The notes beneath the pieces were generated by a model. It made no database searches. It worked only from the letters and a program-made list of their open reading frames with translations, and was not told the DNA's origin. From Cinnamomum chago (lineage: Eukaryota > Streptophyta > Magnoliopsida > Laurales > Lauraceae), in NCBI GenBank assembly GCA_038049695.1, contig CP142458.1, positions 62,653,501 through 62,717,500 on the forward strand: a stretch of 64,000 nucleotides of DNA, written 5' to 3'. The translations under genes and the position numbers were made by a program. The stretch's first letter is position 1; every line of letters starts with the position of its first letter. Shown here piece after piece: positions 36,058 to 46,764 of this stretch.

Positions 36058-38397
36058 ATGGATGAAAGTAATATGTATTCGGCGATGTCCGGAAATGAGG
36101 TTGCCGCATTAAAAGAAGCACTCTATGCCCAACATCAACTCATGCAGAAGCTCTGTGTTGAGCTAGAGGTGGAAAGAGAAGCCTCCACAACTGCAGTGAA
36201 TGAAGCCCTCTCCATGATTTTGCGTCTTCAGGGGGAGAAGGCTGTAGAGAAGATGGAGGCTAATCAATATAGGAGAGTGACAGAGGAAAAAATGCACCAT
36301 GCTGAGCAATCACTGGCAGTTTTTGAAGAGCTCTTGTATCGCAAGGAAATGGAAGTTGCTTCTCTCTTCTTTCAACTTGAGGCCTATAAGCATAAATTGT
36401 TGAGTTTGGGATTCACTGATCTTGATATTGGAGAAACAAAATTTCCCAAAAATCGGCCTTTACATGAAGGTTATTATCACTTGGATGAAGTGGGTGGCTG
36501 GAAAACTGTCGGACAGAGCCTCTCCCTACCTGTTAAGTGCTGTAAAGGCTCAAATTCTATGGAGCAGTGTGTTGAGAGGGGGGCATCCTATTCAACAAAG
36601 AGAGAAAATCCAGGGGGCACTACCCATGAATCTAATACTGAAATTGGATCCAAGAATCAGTGGAATACTATGATTGAGAATGAAGAGTTGAGTCAGAGAC
36701 ATGATGAGACGCAAAACATGTATACAGAATCAACAGTTGAAGATTGCAGTTCTTACTGGGAACGAATTGAACAGATGACTAAAAGGGTACAAGAGTTATC
36801 TCGTTGCAAGTCTGCCGATGAAGGATTTACATCTGAATGGGTTTTGGCAAATAAGGAGCTTCAGGTGACTACTGCAGCATATTCTGCAAGCTTGCGGGCT
36901 GGATCAAGGACCTGTTCGAGCCGTTTGGCAGTTAGCAGGAAACCATTGTATGTTTCAACAACAGGATTGGAGACTGTATTGGACACTGGTAGTTCATTGT
37001 CAGGTGCAAGTTCTGAAGCTGAAGATACAGAGAACTTATTGGACTTCAATTCATGTAGAATGCCATGTGAACAAACAGAGATGGATAGAAATATAAGACA
37101 TTGCGCGAGTGTTCATGACATATATGAAGTACCACAAAATCTTGATAGTTACCAAATCTGTGATCCTCAGAAGCAAGTGGCTCAAAAACGGATCTTGGAG
37201 GTTGAGAAGAGGCTTGAAGAGTTGGATTTAGAGAAGAAAGAAAGTGTTGAACATCTCTCTAAAGATGATACGCAATGGATAATGAAGGCAATGCCATATG
37301 CACACCATGAGGAAAACTTTTCTGCACTGCCAAGTGGCTTTAAAATGGATGGTGATTGGGTTGCCATGGATCCCAAAAACGGAATTGCTTCATCTCAAGT
37401 TGAGGTGCAACAACTCAAAAAGCGATTGCGGCTACTTGAGGATGACACACGGATTTTGAAGCAAGAAGCTTCTGAAAGGAGAGATGAGGAAATTAAGTTG
37501 CTGAAGGCAATATGTGAACAGCTAAAGATAGTGCAGTCTCAGATGAGTAGCCGGAAAGCTGATAAGCACTCTCCTCTGGATGAATCCTTGATAGCCTTTG
37601 CCATGGAGGTGCTTTTCCTCACATTACATCTTGAATTTTTGATTTTGTTAAAATGATCACTGTGGGTTGACTTGGTATTGTTGGCTTCTTCATGGTTTTT
37701 TATTCCATTATTATTTTCATACACTAGTTTGTTCTTTGTATTAAACTAATCTTGCATTGCTAATTTTTCCCTTTCATTCTGCTTTTATACTATGTTTCTC
37801 ACACCATTCCTGAATCTTATGTGTGTTTCCTTGGCTTACTGGTAGCTGTAGCATATGCTTATCATGAGATTTGCAAGTTTTACACATGTGGAGGCGCCTG
37901 CACTCAAAGGCGGACATCTGTGTGACATTTGAACTGTCGATCTGGTTGGTCTCACACGTAGATGCCTGTCCTAAAAGGAGACTGGTCTACTCATCAGGTG
38001 GCTGACAGTGTACAATACAATTCAGTGGTGAAAAATGATCTTTCTATTGGACCACCTGAAGACTAGTCTGGCCTGATTTTTCCACAGCATCTACATGGTG
38101 GGCCAACCTTATATCTGGTGTCTGTCCCACACATATATGGCCGTGTGTGGATTGGTTTATTTCCACACCTGTGTGGAACTGCAAAACCCAGCTTATTGTG
38201 ATATAGTGGGGGTTTCCATGCATAGATGCTAGGAAAGGTTATTTGATTTGTGCTACGTATCTAGAGATCATCACTAAATATGAGTAGAACTCACAAAGAA
38301 GTGCAGCTGATTTTTCTAGACAAATCACGTATCTAGAGATGAAAGTTAATTATGTACTTTCTTGTTGTAACAGGCAATGCTGTCCTTTTCAATTTAG
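36058..38397 (+). CDS. GTD-binding (DUF593) domain protein, myosin-binding protein-like, about 524 aa
   Basis: Proteins of this family bind the globular tail of class XI myosins and act as vesicle or organelle receptors on actin. Exons 36058-37608 and 38374-38397 join in frame across a 765-bp GT-AG intron; without splicing the frame would run 16 codons into the intron. I start at MDESNMYSAMSG because the frame upstream has no other ATG and an acceptor precedes it. Residues 15-119 are the GTD-binding domain: ALKEALYAQHQLMQKLC, then EREASTTAVNEALSMILRL and KEMEVASLFFQLEAYKHKLL. Coiled coils are predicted by eye at about 371-402 (VAQKRILEVEKRLEELDLEK) and 448-495. The C-terminus EAMLSFSI corresponds to the EAMLYFWL-like end I recall from relatives. 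There is no N-terminal membrane segment, unlike MYOB1-6, so it belongs with the soluble, MYOB7-like members; the exact orthologue is uncertain. Confidence 0.9.
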
Positions 38398-39040
38398 TCA
38401 TGCAGGCAGAATTGTGTTTGTGAAATTTTCTATGCAACGTCAAATTCCGATGCGTTGGTGTTCAGTTCATGTTTCTTGGCTCATCAGTGCTGGGGGAACC
38501 TCTTTTTGTTTGTGAGAAATCGGTTACATGGAATGTATACTTTTAATTTTTTCATGTCAGTTACATGATGTGTATATTTGTGGATTGCTTATTGTATACA
38601 CACTGTATCAAGTAAACATTCATCTCCAAAGATGTATAGTAATACATGTTGGATCTTAAAACATATCCAGACTATCATCATCTTCTTCCATAATGATTTA
38701 CTTTCCATGTTTGCTCTTGATAGAGATCCAAGGGAATGAAAATAGAGTCTGCAAAACTTTGACGCCCTTTTTGTTTATCTGTCTGGAAATGTGAACTGCA
38801 AGTAATAAATATAGGTAAAATGAGACATCTTCTTCTTTTTATGTGCTGCATTTTTGTCATGGAAAGTACTGTTTCATTGTTTTTAGTTTAGCAGGTTGTC
38901 CTAAGTTTTCTGAATTAGAATCATTCATTCTAGGAGGACTATAAAGCGTAGTTGTCAATTTCATTCTGGAGATCTTTTTGTTATGCATGTGGGCTGAAAC
39001 ATTGGAGTTCTGACATTTCATTTTAGAGTTTGTTTGTTTG
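38398..39040. other. 3' UTR and intergenic DNA
   Basis: The first few hundred bases are probably the 3' UTR of the GTD-binding gene. Nothing else is recognised. Confidence 0.4.
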
Positions 39041-39540
39041 TTTGTTTTTTTTTTTTCCGAAAAAATTAAATATAAAATTAGGACAAAATGGAAAAGGATA
39101 AGGAACCAAAGAAACGTTAAAACTAAACGTTTACCTCGTTAATTCGTTATGCATAATCAATAATGTGCCTCATTTGATTGAGATGTTTAAAAGTCACACT
39201 GATGGATGATCTTAACAATCCTGAAGTTGGTCCTTTCCATACAAGGAAACAATCACACATTGAGCATCAACCCAACAGGTAACATCCCGTCCTTAGCTAG
39301 AGAATCAGCAGCAGAATTAGCCACTCTCAGCATGTGGGAAAAGGAATACTTTCTCTTGACCCAGAAGAATATTCTTCAATTTGTCTATCCCTGGTCGAAT
39401 TTTCCAAGGATGATGCACCTGTTCTTCCACCTCACAGAACATGCCAAGTCACCCACTATTACCAAAGGAAAGAGGCCTAGATTAAATGTGCCAGTTTCCA
39501 TGACCAAAAAATAACTAAGATGACACTGCATCTGCACTGA
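39040..39540 (-). mobile_element. LINE 3' fragment with RNase H remnant
   Basis: On the minus strand 39270-39335 reads RVANSAADSLAKDGM, the typical end of the plant LINE RNase H domain; more of that domain precedes it in broken frames. The 3' end is an A-rich tail, seen as the T-run near 39047 next to a GTTT repeat. Confidence 0.65.
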
Positions 39541-39596
39541 ACTGTGATGCTATTTGAAATTGTAATTACACAGAAATCATATCAATAGCTTAAGAT

Positions 39597-39935
39597 GGAA
39601 TGATCTAATGCTGTTCTTGAAGGTGATTATTTTTCGGCTATCAGTGGGGATTGGGGAAGGCTTCTCATCCTTGGAGACTGGCGAACTGAGTGGAGAAGGT
39701 GCAAGATATTTCGAGATAGTTGAGTGATTCGTTTCGTCATATTTTAAGAAAGGAAAATGTGCCGGCAAATGGTCTTGCAAGGGAATGAGTTTTTCGTTCT
39801 TCCATTTAATTTGATGAATAATTTCTTTTAAGTTTTTGTTTTTGTGTTCTTCATTTTTTTTTTGGCAGTGTTTCTACCTTGCTGGTTTTCTTTTTGTGAA
39901 ATAAAATTAATCTTATTATAAAAAATCTACACAGT
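39597..39935 (+). mobile_element. LINE 3' fragment, opposite orientation
   Basis: A frame reading FRHILRKENVPANGLA (about 39722-39785) is another RNase H C-terminus, followed by a T-rich 3' UTR and GAAATAAAATTAATCTTATT just before A-rich sequence. It is flanked by inverted arms of about 100 bp (39475-39575 and 39925-40035) that share CATTTAA and CCAGTTTCCATGACC, which derive from the same LINE family. Confidence 0.6.
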
Positions 39936-40035
39936 AATTATATTTTTCACATACCATCATAGTGCAGTGCAGATGTAATATCATATTAGTTATTTTTTGG
40001 TCATGGAAACTGGCACATTTAAGCCCAACGCAGGC

Positions 40036-40929
40036 ACCAATACAGATCCAATAGCCTGTTAAGATAGGCGGTCTGAATTCTAATGGCTCAGAGTGATATG
40101 AAAAGGATTATGTTTGCATGATGGGTGTTCGTAATTTCAGAAAGAGATGATTCGAGCCATTCTGTCAAACCAATGTTCCATAGATTTGAACCATCGTTTA
40201 TTCCAAGCAACCAATGTGTCAGTTTAAATATAAATTGACCATAATTTGGTTATGTTCAAAATGGTTATATATTTTCCATTTTACTCAAACGACTGGCTGC
40301 ATAAAAACATAGGAGGATGTTAGTAATTTCAAGAAAAAGAAAGGGTGTATGTATAAATTTTCCATAGATGGGTGTTCGTAATTTCAGAAAAGTGCACATT
40401 GTTTTTTTTCATTGTCAGAAAAGAGGGATGTATTTGTAAATGTTCCATAGAGGGGTGTCTTTGTAATTGCTAGGAAATTGAGGGGTGTTTCTATAGATGC
40501 ATTCTGCTATCTTGCACTGTAGGAAATTACTATTTCAAGTTGGAGTGCAAAAGATGGGATCACTTTGGCCACTTGAATTGGTGGTCTGTCTCAATCTCCA
40601 CATCAAATGTATTCTCCCTGAAGTCATTGAAGTTGTTCATCGAATATGCCTAATTATTGACAAGCCAAAGCCCAAGAAGATATTGAACACGCAATCCTGG
40701 CCATCAGTTGAATAAAATGTTTCTTTCCATCGTGAACCGCTGAAAGTCAGCTGTTTGTATACTGAAGTTGAGATCATCCAGATGATCTGAAATGGAACCC
40801 ACATAATGTCAATTACAATCACCAAACCATTTGAGCAGACCAAGCACTATAAATCTTGAGTACTTCCATCACTGTTGAACTTTACAGAGAATTGTAGATC
40901 AGTCAATCATCAGCCTACTCAAAGTCTCC
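40036..40929. other. Intergenic DNA downstream of the receptor kinase
   Basis: It contains repeated 'gggtgttcgtaatttcagaaa'-like words at about 40125, 40371 and 40455. The 3' UTR of the receptor kinase probably occupies the last few hundred bases. Confidence 0.4.
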
Positions 40930-43900
40930 TCACGTAATGGTAGAGGATGATATCCCAAGTGATGAGGCAAAGGTTGCGGTGGTATCTCCGGTGAGATAGC
41001 GCTTCAGTCGATCCAAGTCATCAGCAGCATCAAGCATGGTGGGTCTAGTTGAAGGGCCCTCTTGGGTGCAAAGAAGGCCTAGTTCTATCAGTTCAGAAAA
41101 GGAAACTTCTGACATGTTTCTCACTTCAGGACTCTGATCCCACGAAGCTCTCATAAGTGAATAGTCGATGACTTTCTCCAGCTGACCATGATAATGGCTC
41201 TTCACCCATTTTGGCAAGCTCAGACCACCTACAAACATATCATCTGTGGGCCTCTTCCCTGTCACTATTTCAAGCACAAGAATTCCGAAACTGTATACAT
41301 CTCCCTTGGTAGATGCATTTCTTCCCATTCCATACTCTGAAATGTCATCACATGTACAACAACCATCTTAAATCTACTTTCAATTATGACTACTACTATG
41401 AATGCTAAACCTCACTAAGCTGTTAGCCTAGGATAATTTATTAACACATATTATTCATTCTTAAAGGTATTTAGTGATATGTAAAAGGGCCCATGAGGAT
41501 ATTCAGAAGTCGTGATTTGCTCAAGCATTATGGGAAACTGAAGGTAATCTGTTCTATGCATTCAGGGTGGTGCAGACAGCAGAAGTCACATTTAACAGGA
41601 TAGTATTTTTCTGCATTTAGTTGGCCTAGATGATTGCTAGAACGATTTAGGATACAAAGGGAAGTAGGAAATTAAAAAAACTTTCCACCTAATGTTATTT
41701 GTAAAAGTATACATCAGTGTGCCCAAATTACTGCCATTTTTATTCAGGCCAGCACCCTATACAGGTGGGCTCTACATTTCAGTGATCCAGACCAGTCATC
41801 AAGTGGTTATGGGCAATGTTACTAAGAACTCCCCTGCTAGACATTAATTATCTATCAATCGTTTTTTATATGCGCAGTTACCAAGAAAAGATAGCCTACA
41901 GTCCATATTTAACTTAAAAACTATCCATCAATTAGTAAATATTCAATGGAGGATATTTCATTTCATTGCCTATCCATGGTCTGGTCAACCTGATGAGTGA
42001 CCTGAATCATGAAAAAGTTGGGTCCCACCTGTATGTAATTATTGGCTCAATTGAAAATGACTTTAATTTGGGCTAGCATTGTGCTGTACCTCTTTCTCGT
42101 TCTGCACCAGCTCAAATGCTGAGAGTATCAGATCACCATCCATGCTTCCTACGTAATTTGGTATTTATCCATGTAAACCTCACTTGCTGACATTTTGGTA
42201 GGCAAGCAATTGCACCACCATCTGAATCTTCATTTGAGGTTGTAAAAACATTCTTGTCTTCAAGAGGAAGAAAATGGTACCTGGTGCAATGTATCCGATT
42301 GAACCACAAAGAAGGTTGGCTGTTGAATTCATCGTGTTTTCGGCTGCCATGTTTCCCTGTTCAGCTGTCATAACTAACCTAGCAATTCCAAAATCTGTTA
42401 CTAGTGCATTCATATCATCATTAAGTAGGATATTGCTGGGCTTCAAGTCGCAGTGGATGACTTGGATTGGAGAATGGTGGTGCAAGTATGCCAGTCCCTC
42501 AGCAACATCGCTTAAGATATTTATCCTTTCAATCAAAGTCAAACTTGAGTTACTGCAACTTTGTGCCTGCGGGTAGAGATGGCTTTCTAAGCTTCCATTT
42601 GCCATGAATGGCAGAACCAAAGCCTTGAAGTCTGGAAGACTGCAGGCAGTCACAATTCTCATCAGGTTCCTGTGCCGAATTCGCTTTAAAATCTGGCACT
42701 CTCTATTGAAGCTCTTGGTAGAGTTCTGAGTTTGCATTTGTAAAACTTTCACAGCAACGACACTACCGTCTCTCAGTACTCCTCTGTAGACATGGCCAAA
42801 GCTACCCGACCCAATCAATCTGCTTTGCTCAAATCCTTCGGTAGCCTCCTCAAGTTCTCTGTAAGTGATTCTTGGGTAGCTCGAAATCAATGTCGGAGAA
42901 TACTTGCCCAAACTCCCTTTATCTCTGTGAATTGCTGATCTTCTGAGCTTCTTGACACCAACCATACAACAAATGGTAAGAAGGAAAACTGATGCGGAAA
43001 CAATGCTGACAAGAATGCCTGTGAATTTGGGTGAATGTCTTCTGGTTATCTGCTTAGAATGGAAACTTGGTGTTCCAAATGATGAGCCACAGAGATTTGG
43101 GTTTCCCCGAAACGAGTCAAATGTCAGAGAATCAAATATGCCACCTCTTGGTATTGATCCACTGAAGTTGTTATATGAGAGATTTAGTTCAGTGAGGGTG
43201 TTAGAGTTCTGAAGGAAGGCTGGAATTTCACTGGAAAGGTGATTGTACGAGAGATCCAAGGATTTAATACTAAGAAGATTGCCCATAGACTTTGGAACTG
43301 GGCCTTGAAGAGAATTGTGAGAGAGGTTGATCAGCTCGACTGCTAGGCAGTCATCCAAATTGGCAGGAATCTCTCCGGTGAAGTTGTTTGACGACAAATC
43401 AATTGCACGAATCTTGTCCATTTTACTCAGCTCCAGTGGCACCATCCCGCCTAAGAAGTTGTTAGACAGATTGAAGTATATCGTCATGTCCCTCAAGCCT
43501 GCAACTTCTGCCGGTAAGACTCCTGTTACCTCGTTGTGGGCCAAGTCCAAGGTCTCTAAACTTGGACATTTTCCTAGGTTTGGTGGTATTGTTCCTGAGA
43601 GCATGTTATTGTTGAGGATGAGTCTCCTTAATTGGGTGAGGTTCTCTAGTGTGGTTGGAATGCGTCCTGAAAGCTTGTTTCTGGACAGGTCTAACAAGCC
43701 CAAGTGACTTAGAGTGCCTAGTGAAGCTGGTATTTCACCCTCTAATGAATTGTTGGATAGGCAGAGTCTTTCTAGCTTGGGCAGATGACTTATTTCCAAA
43801 GGAATGAAACCATTCAGAAGGTTACTTGATAAGTTCAAAAGAGTAAGGTTTGAAAGGTAGGCTATATTTGATGGGATTGCACCTTGAATGAGATTATTTT

Positions 43901-44888
43901 CAAGATGAAGCTCTGAAAGATTTACATGCATTAGGCCAATTACTGAAGGAAGCTCACCTCCTAGATTGTTCCCTGACAGTTCAAGCTCCCTTAGATGAGT
44001 CAGATTTGAAATGGAGTTAAAGAAAGGTGTGAGATTTGTGTTACCATCATGACTAGAGAGTTTGTTATATGAAAGATGCAATGTTCTCAGTTGATGCATA
44101 TGCATTACAACTTCTGATGGCAATCTACCTGTTAGAAAGTTACTCTCCAGATCAAGGTTCATCAACTGTGAGGCATTGGATAGTGACACTGGAATGCTGC
44201 CAACTAAATTATTCAGATAAAGGTAGAGATCGCTCAAATTTGGCAGATCATTTCCAATCTCTGAAGGAATGAAACCAGTGAATGAGTTAGAAGAAAGGTC
44301 TATGTATTGTAAAGCGGTGCAGTTGTAGAAGAGGGAAGGTGGGAGCTGGCCTTGTAGCTGGTTTCCGCTAAGGTTGATGTAGAGGAGTTTCTTGAGTTTT
44401 CCTAAGCTCTCAGGAATTTCATGTTGCATAAGGTTTCCTTTTAGACTGAATTCTGTTAGGCCCTCTAAATTGCCAAGCTCAGAAGGAATGGGTCCTTGAA
44501 GGAAATTCTCTGACAGATCAAGCTGCTCAAGGCAAGAGAGATTTGACAAAAATGGTGAAATGGTTCCTTGCAAAAAGCTACTCCCAAGATACAGCATAGT
44601 TACTCTTTCTCCATTCTGACTACAAATGATGCCATTCCACTTGCAAACATGGACGGTCTCTATCCAATTACTAAGCATGTTCTGAGGATCAACGATAATA
44701 CCTTTCTTGAATGCCAAAAGTGCTGATCGGTCTCTCTGCAACCCATTCGATTGGTGTTCTTGGAGAGGAAGAGCAGTGAATGGGAAATTGAGAAGTTGAA
44801 TCAAGGCTATAGCAAAAGCACCCATTTGATAATGTTTCATGTCTGTTAGTGTGAGTAATGAGAACTTCTGTGATGCAAGAAAAGCCAA
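40930..44888 (-). CDS. LRR receptor-like Ser/Thr kinase, non-RD, At2g24130-like
   Basis: A plasma-membrane receptor kinase with extracellular leucine-rich repeats. Exons (minus strand) 44888-42281 and 41336-40930 join in phase 1 across a 944-bp intron, giving 1004 residues. The second Met (44840, MKHYQMGAFAIALIQLL) gives a better signal peptide and is the likelier start (988 residues). An N-terminal LRR cap (DRSALLAFKKGI) is followed by about 20 LRRs (residues 95-610), a capping pair NPNLCG, a membrane segment near 622-645 (GILVSIVSASVFLLTICCMV), and the kinase: glycine loop IGSGSFGHVYRG, VAVK lysine, HCDLKPSN catalytic loop, TDFGIARL, and the APE-equivalent Glu at the splice junction, then GDVYSFG and STRPTM. 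HCD in place of HRD makes it a non-RD kinase, a class linked to innate immune signalling. All catalytic residues are present and the gene looks intact. The ligand is unknown. A paralogue follows at 62138-64000. Confidence 0.95.
41758..42031. repeat. MITE-like inverted repeat in the receptor kinase intron
   Basis: TATACAGGTGGGCTC at the left end is complementary to GGGTCCCACCTGTATG at the right; the next 40 bp also pair loosely ('cagaccagtcat' with 'ggtctggtcaacctgatgagtgacctg'). No target duplication is evident. Confidence 0.5.
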
Positions 44889-46094
44889 CCATGAGGTCTA
44901 CATTACTATACAATTCAAAGACATTGAAGGAGAAGGGAAGGTGGAGTACCTGGCTGTTCAAAAGTATCTGAAAAAATAGTGATTGTGTGTTAGAAATCTA
45001 CTAGTGGTGGGAAGCTTAGGCAACTCGACCAGTGGGATGTAAAGGTAATGATTTTCTTTCAGACGTGGGGGCCTATGTAGTAGGGTTGGAATGCAATTAC
45101 ATTTACAGTCATGAAGTGAGAGTCCAATCATATCTTCCAATGGATATTACCCTTCTTTCTTATCCTCTAAAATTAGAAAAAATGGCTAGATATTAAGAAT
45201 TCTATAAAGAAAAGGGAAGGGGTGGTCATGGATGTAAGTAATAGATCTGAAGAAGTGCAACCATTTTGAGGATTTGTCTCAGGATAGATTGGAACGACAA
45301 AGCAGGATTCATGTAGTTGACCCTAACAAAGTTGGGACGAGGCTATGATGGTGGTGGTGATCATCATGATAAAGAAAGTGTCCTCATTTTCAAAAATGTT
45401 CTCTTTGTTAACAGTTGACCCTTTCTTTCCAGTTATGTAAAAGCCATCATTGGTCATAATTCATTTCTATAAGCATGTTAAATAAATTTGCACATCAACA
45501 TTTAAACTGAATTTGTCACCTCCATACTAGCTTAGTTCTTCAAAAGTGAAAGGGCTTTTCATTTGGATTTTTGTCCTTTCCAAAAGATGCTTTATTCACT
45601 GTTAGTCTTGCTTAACCTGCTCAGCACATTTACATATTAACTAAAAGAAAATTGATATTGTTTTGGGCCTTTGAACTTCATTGTAAATTGAGGGTGTAAT
45701 ATGTGAAACAAGAACATAACAGCTCATGCAAATCTTGTGCTTTCCTTTCTCTCTTTCGTGGGGATAGCTTGTGTTGTAATTTTATTTTCATAAAGAAGAT
45801 TATTCCGTGGTTCTGTTTTTCTAGTAACATAGTAACAAATCAGTTGCGATTTTTTAGCTAAAAGATTTTTTTTTTAAATCTTTGTGTTAGTCATAGTAAT
45901 AGAACAACACAAACATAGAAATTAATATGTTTTCTTTCAATTATTTAATTTCAACTGACACCTTTTATATATGTTGTTACCACTCATGCAAATGTGTTTC
46001 CAAAGATTTGATTTGACTCTTTATTCTCCTCAAATTCCACAATCACAGAGCAGAGAAGTTCTTTTGTTTAAAAAGAAAGATATTGGGTTCCAGC
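44889..46094. other. Upstream region of the receptor kinase, with a LINE tail
   Basis: The promoter and 5' UTR of the minus-strand kinase should lie just above 44888. No core promoter element is convincing. The rest is AT-rich and holds the LINE tail listed separately. Confidence 0.4.
45250..45375 (+). mobile_element. 3' end of a non-LTR retrotransposon (RTE-like)
   Basis: GATTCATGTAGTTGACCCTA followed by AAAGTTGGGACGAGGCTATG and a GATGGTGGTGGTGATCATCATGAT tail closely resembles the conserved 3' end of plant RTE-type LINEs, which usually read '..tgtagccgaccccaa..agttgggataaggct' plus a trinucleotide tail. The body is missing. Confidence 0.65.
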
Positions 46095-46102
46095 CTAACA
46101 AC

Positions 46103-46764
46103 TAGGGGCGGATCCAGGACTTCTAATCTGTGGGGGCTGTACTTAAGTTACACTAAAAAAATTCTTTGGGCTAAGATAAAACTTTTATTGAAATGTTGTC
46201 AAACTTTATAAGAAAACATAAATGTTCCAGGCATCATCCAAAGAGAAAATCAGGAGGAGGAGTCAGAAAACCCACCAGAAAATGCCCAACAAAACCCATG
46301 TTTCAGTCATCATCCAAAGAGAGAATGATAAGGAGGAGAAAACCCACAAGAGGGAGGAGGGGGGACCCTGTTTCAGTCATCAAACACATGAAAAAGGGAA
46401 AAAAGAAAGAAAAGAAAAACCCATCTTAAAAAACCAAACAAAAAACATGTTTGAGTCATCAACCATGTGAAAAAGGGAAGAAGAATGGAAGATTTGGGAG
46501 GCAATGAACCTGAATAGGAGACAAATTCCTCTGATAAAACACAGTCGCTGTATCTTGAGACTCCCCAAGTTTCTTATAAATGTTGTTAAAACCATGGCTT
46601 TTGTTACTGATCAAAGTAGGATGACTAATAGTGTGCTCATTTTAACATATTCAATAAGGAAGCTTGGTATCTACCAAAATTGAAAATCTAGTTTTTTTTT
46701 TTTCGGCTGAAATCTTGGGTGGGCTGCAGCCACCCCGCCCCCCCCCCTTTCATCCGCCCCTGCA
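46103..46764. mobile_element. Non-autonomous hAT element, GGGGCGGATCCAGG type
   Basis: The left end TAGGGGCGGATCCAGG pairs with the right end read inward (GCAGGGGCGGATG). The flanks CTAACAAC (46095-46102) and GTAACAAC (46765-46772) match 7 of 8. The termini resemble those of the 25140-26059 element. The interior has a degenerate tandem repeat with units of about 80 bp (46215-46470) around 'catgtttcagtcatcatccaaagag'. Confidence 0.8.

Noticed and set aside
37609-37656. In-frame tail of the GTD-binding exon (VLFLTLHLEF...)
   Set aside because: It is read-through of the donor at 37609; the spliced end EAMLSFSI fits the family.
42180-42280. In-frame extension of the kinase first exon (TIFFLLKTRMF...)
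   Set aside because: It runs past a GT donor at 42280 into the intron; splicing to 41336 restores the conserved APEYG motif.
42274-43707. Long plus-strand open frames opposite the receptor kinase
   Set aside because: They are antisense shadows of the kinase exon; the minus-strand product matches a known family over its full length.
46193-46595. Lys/Arg-rich open frames in two frames
   Set aside because: They result from A-rich tandem repeats inside a hAT element.
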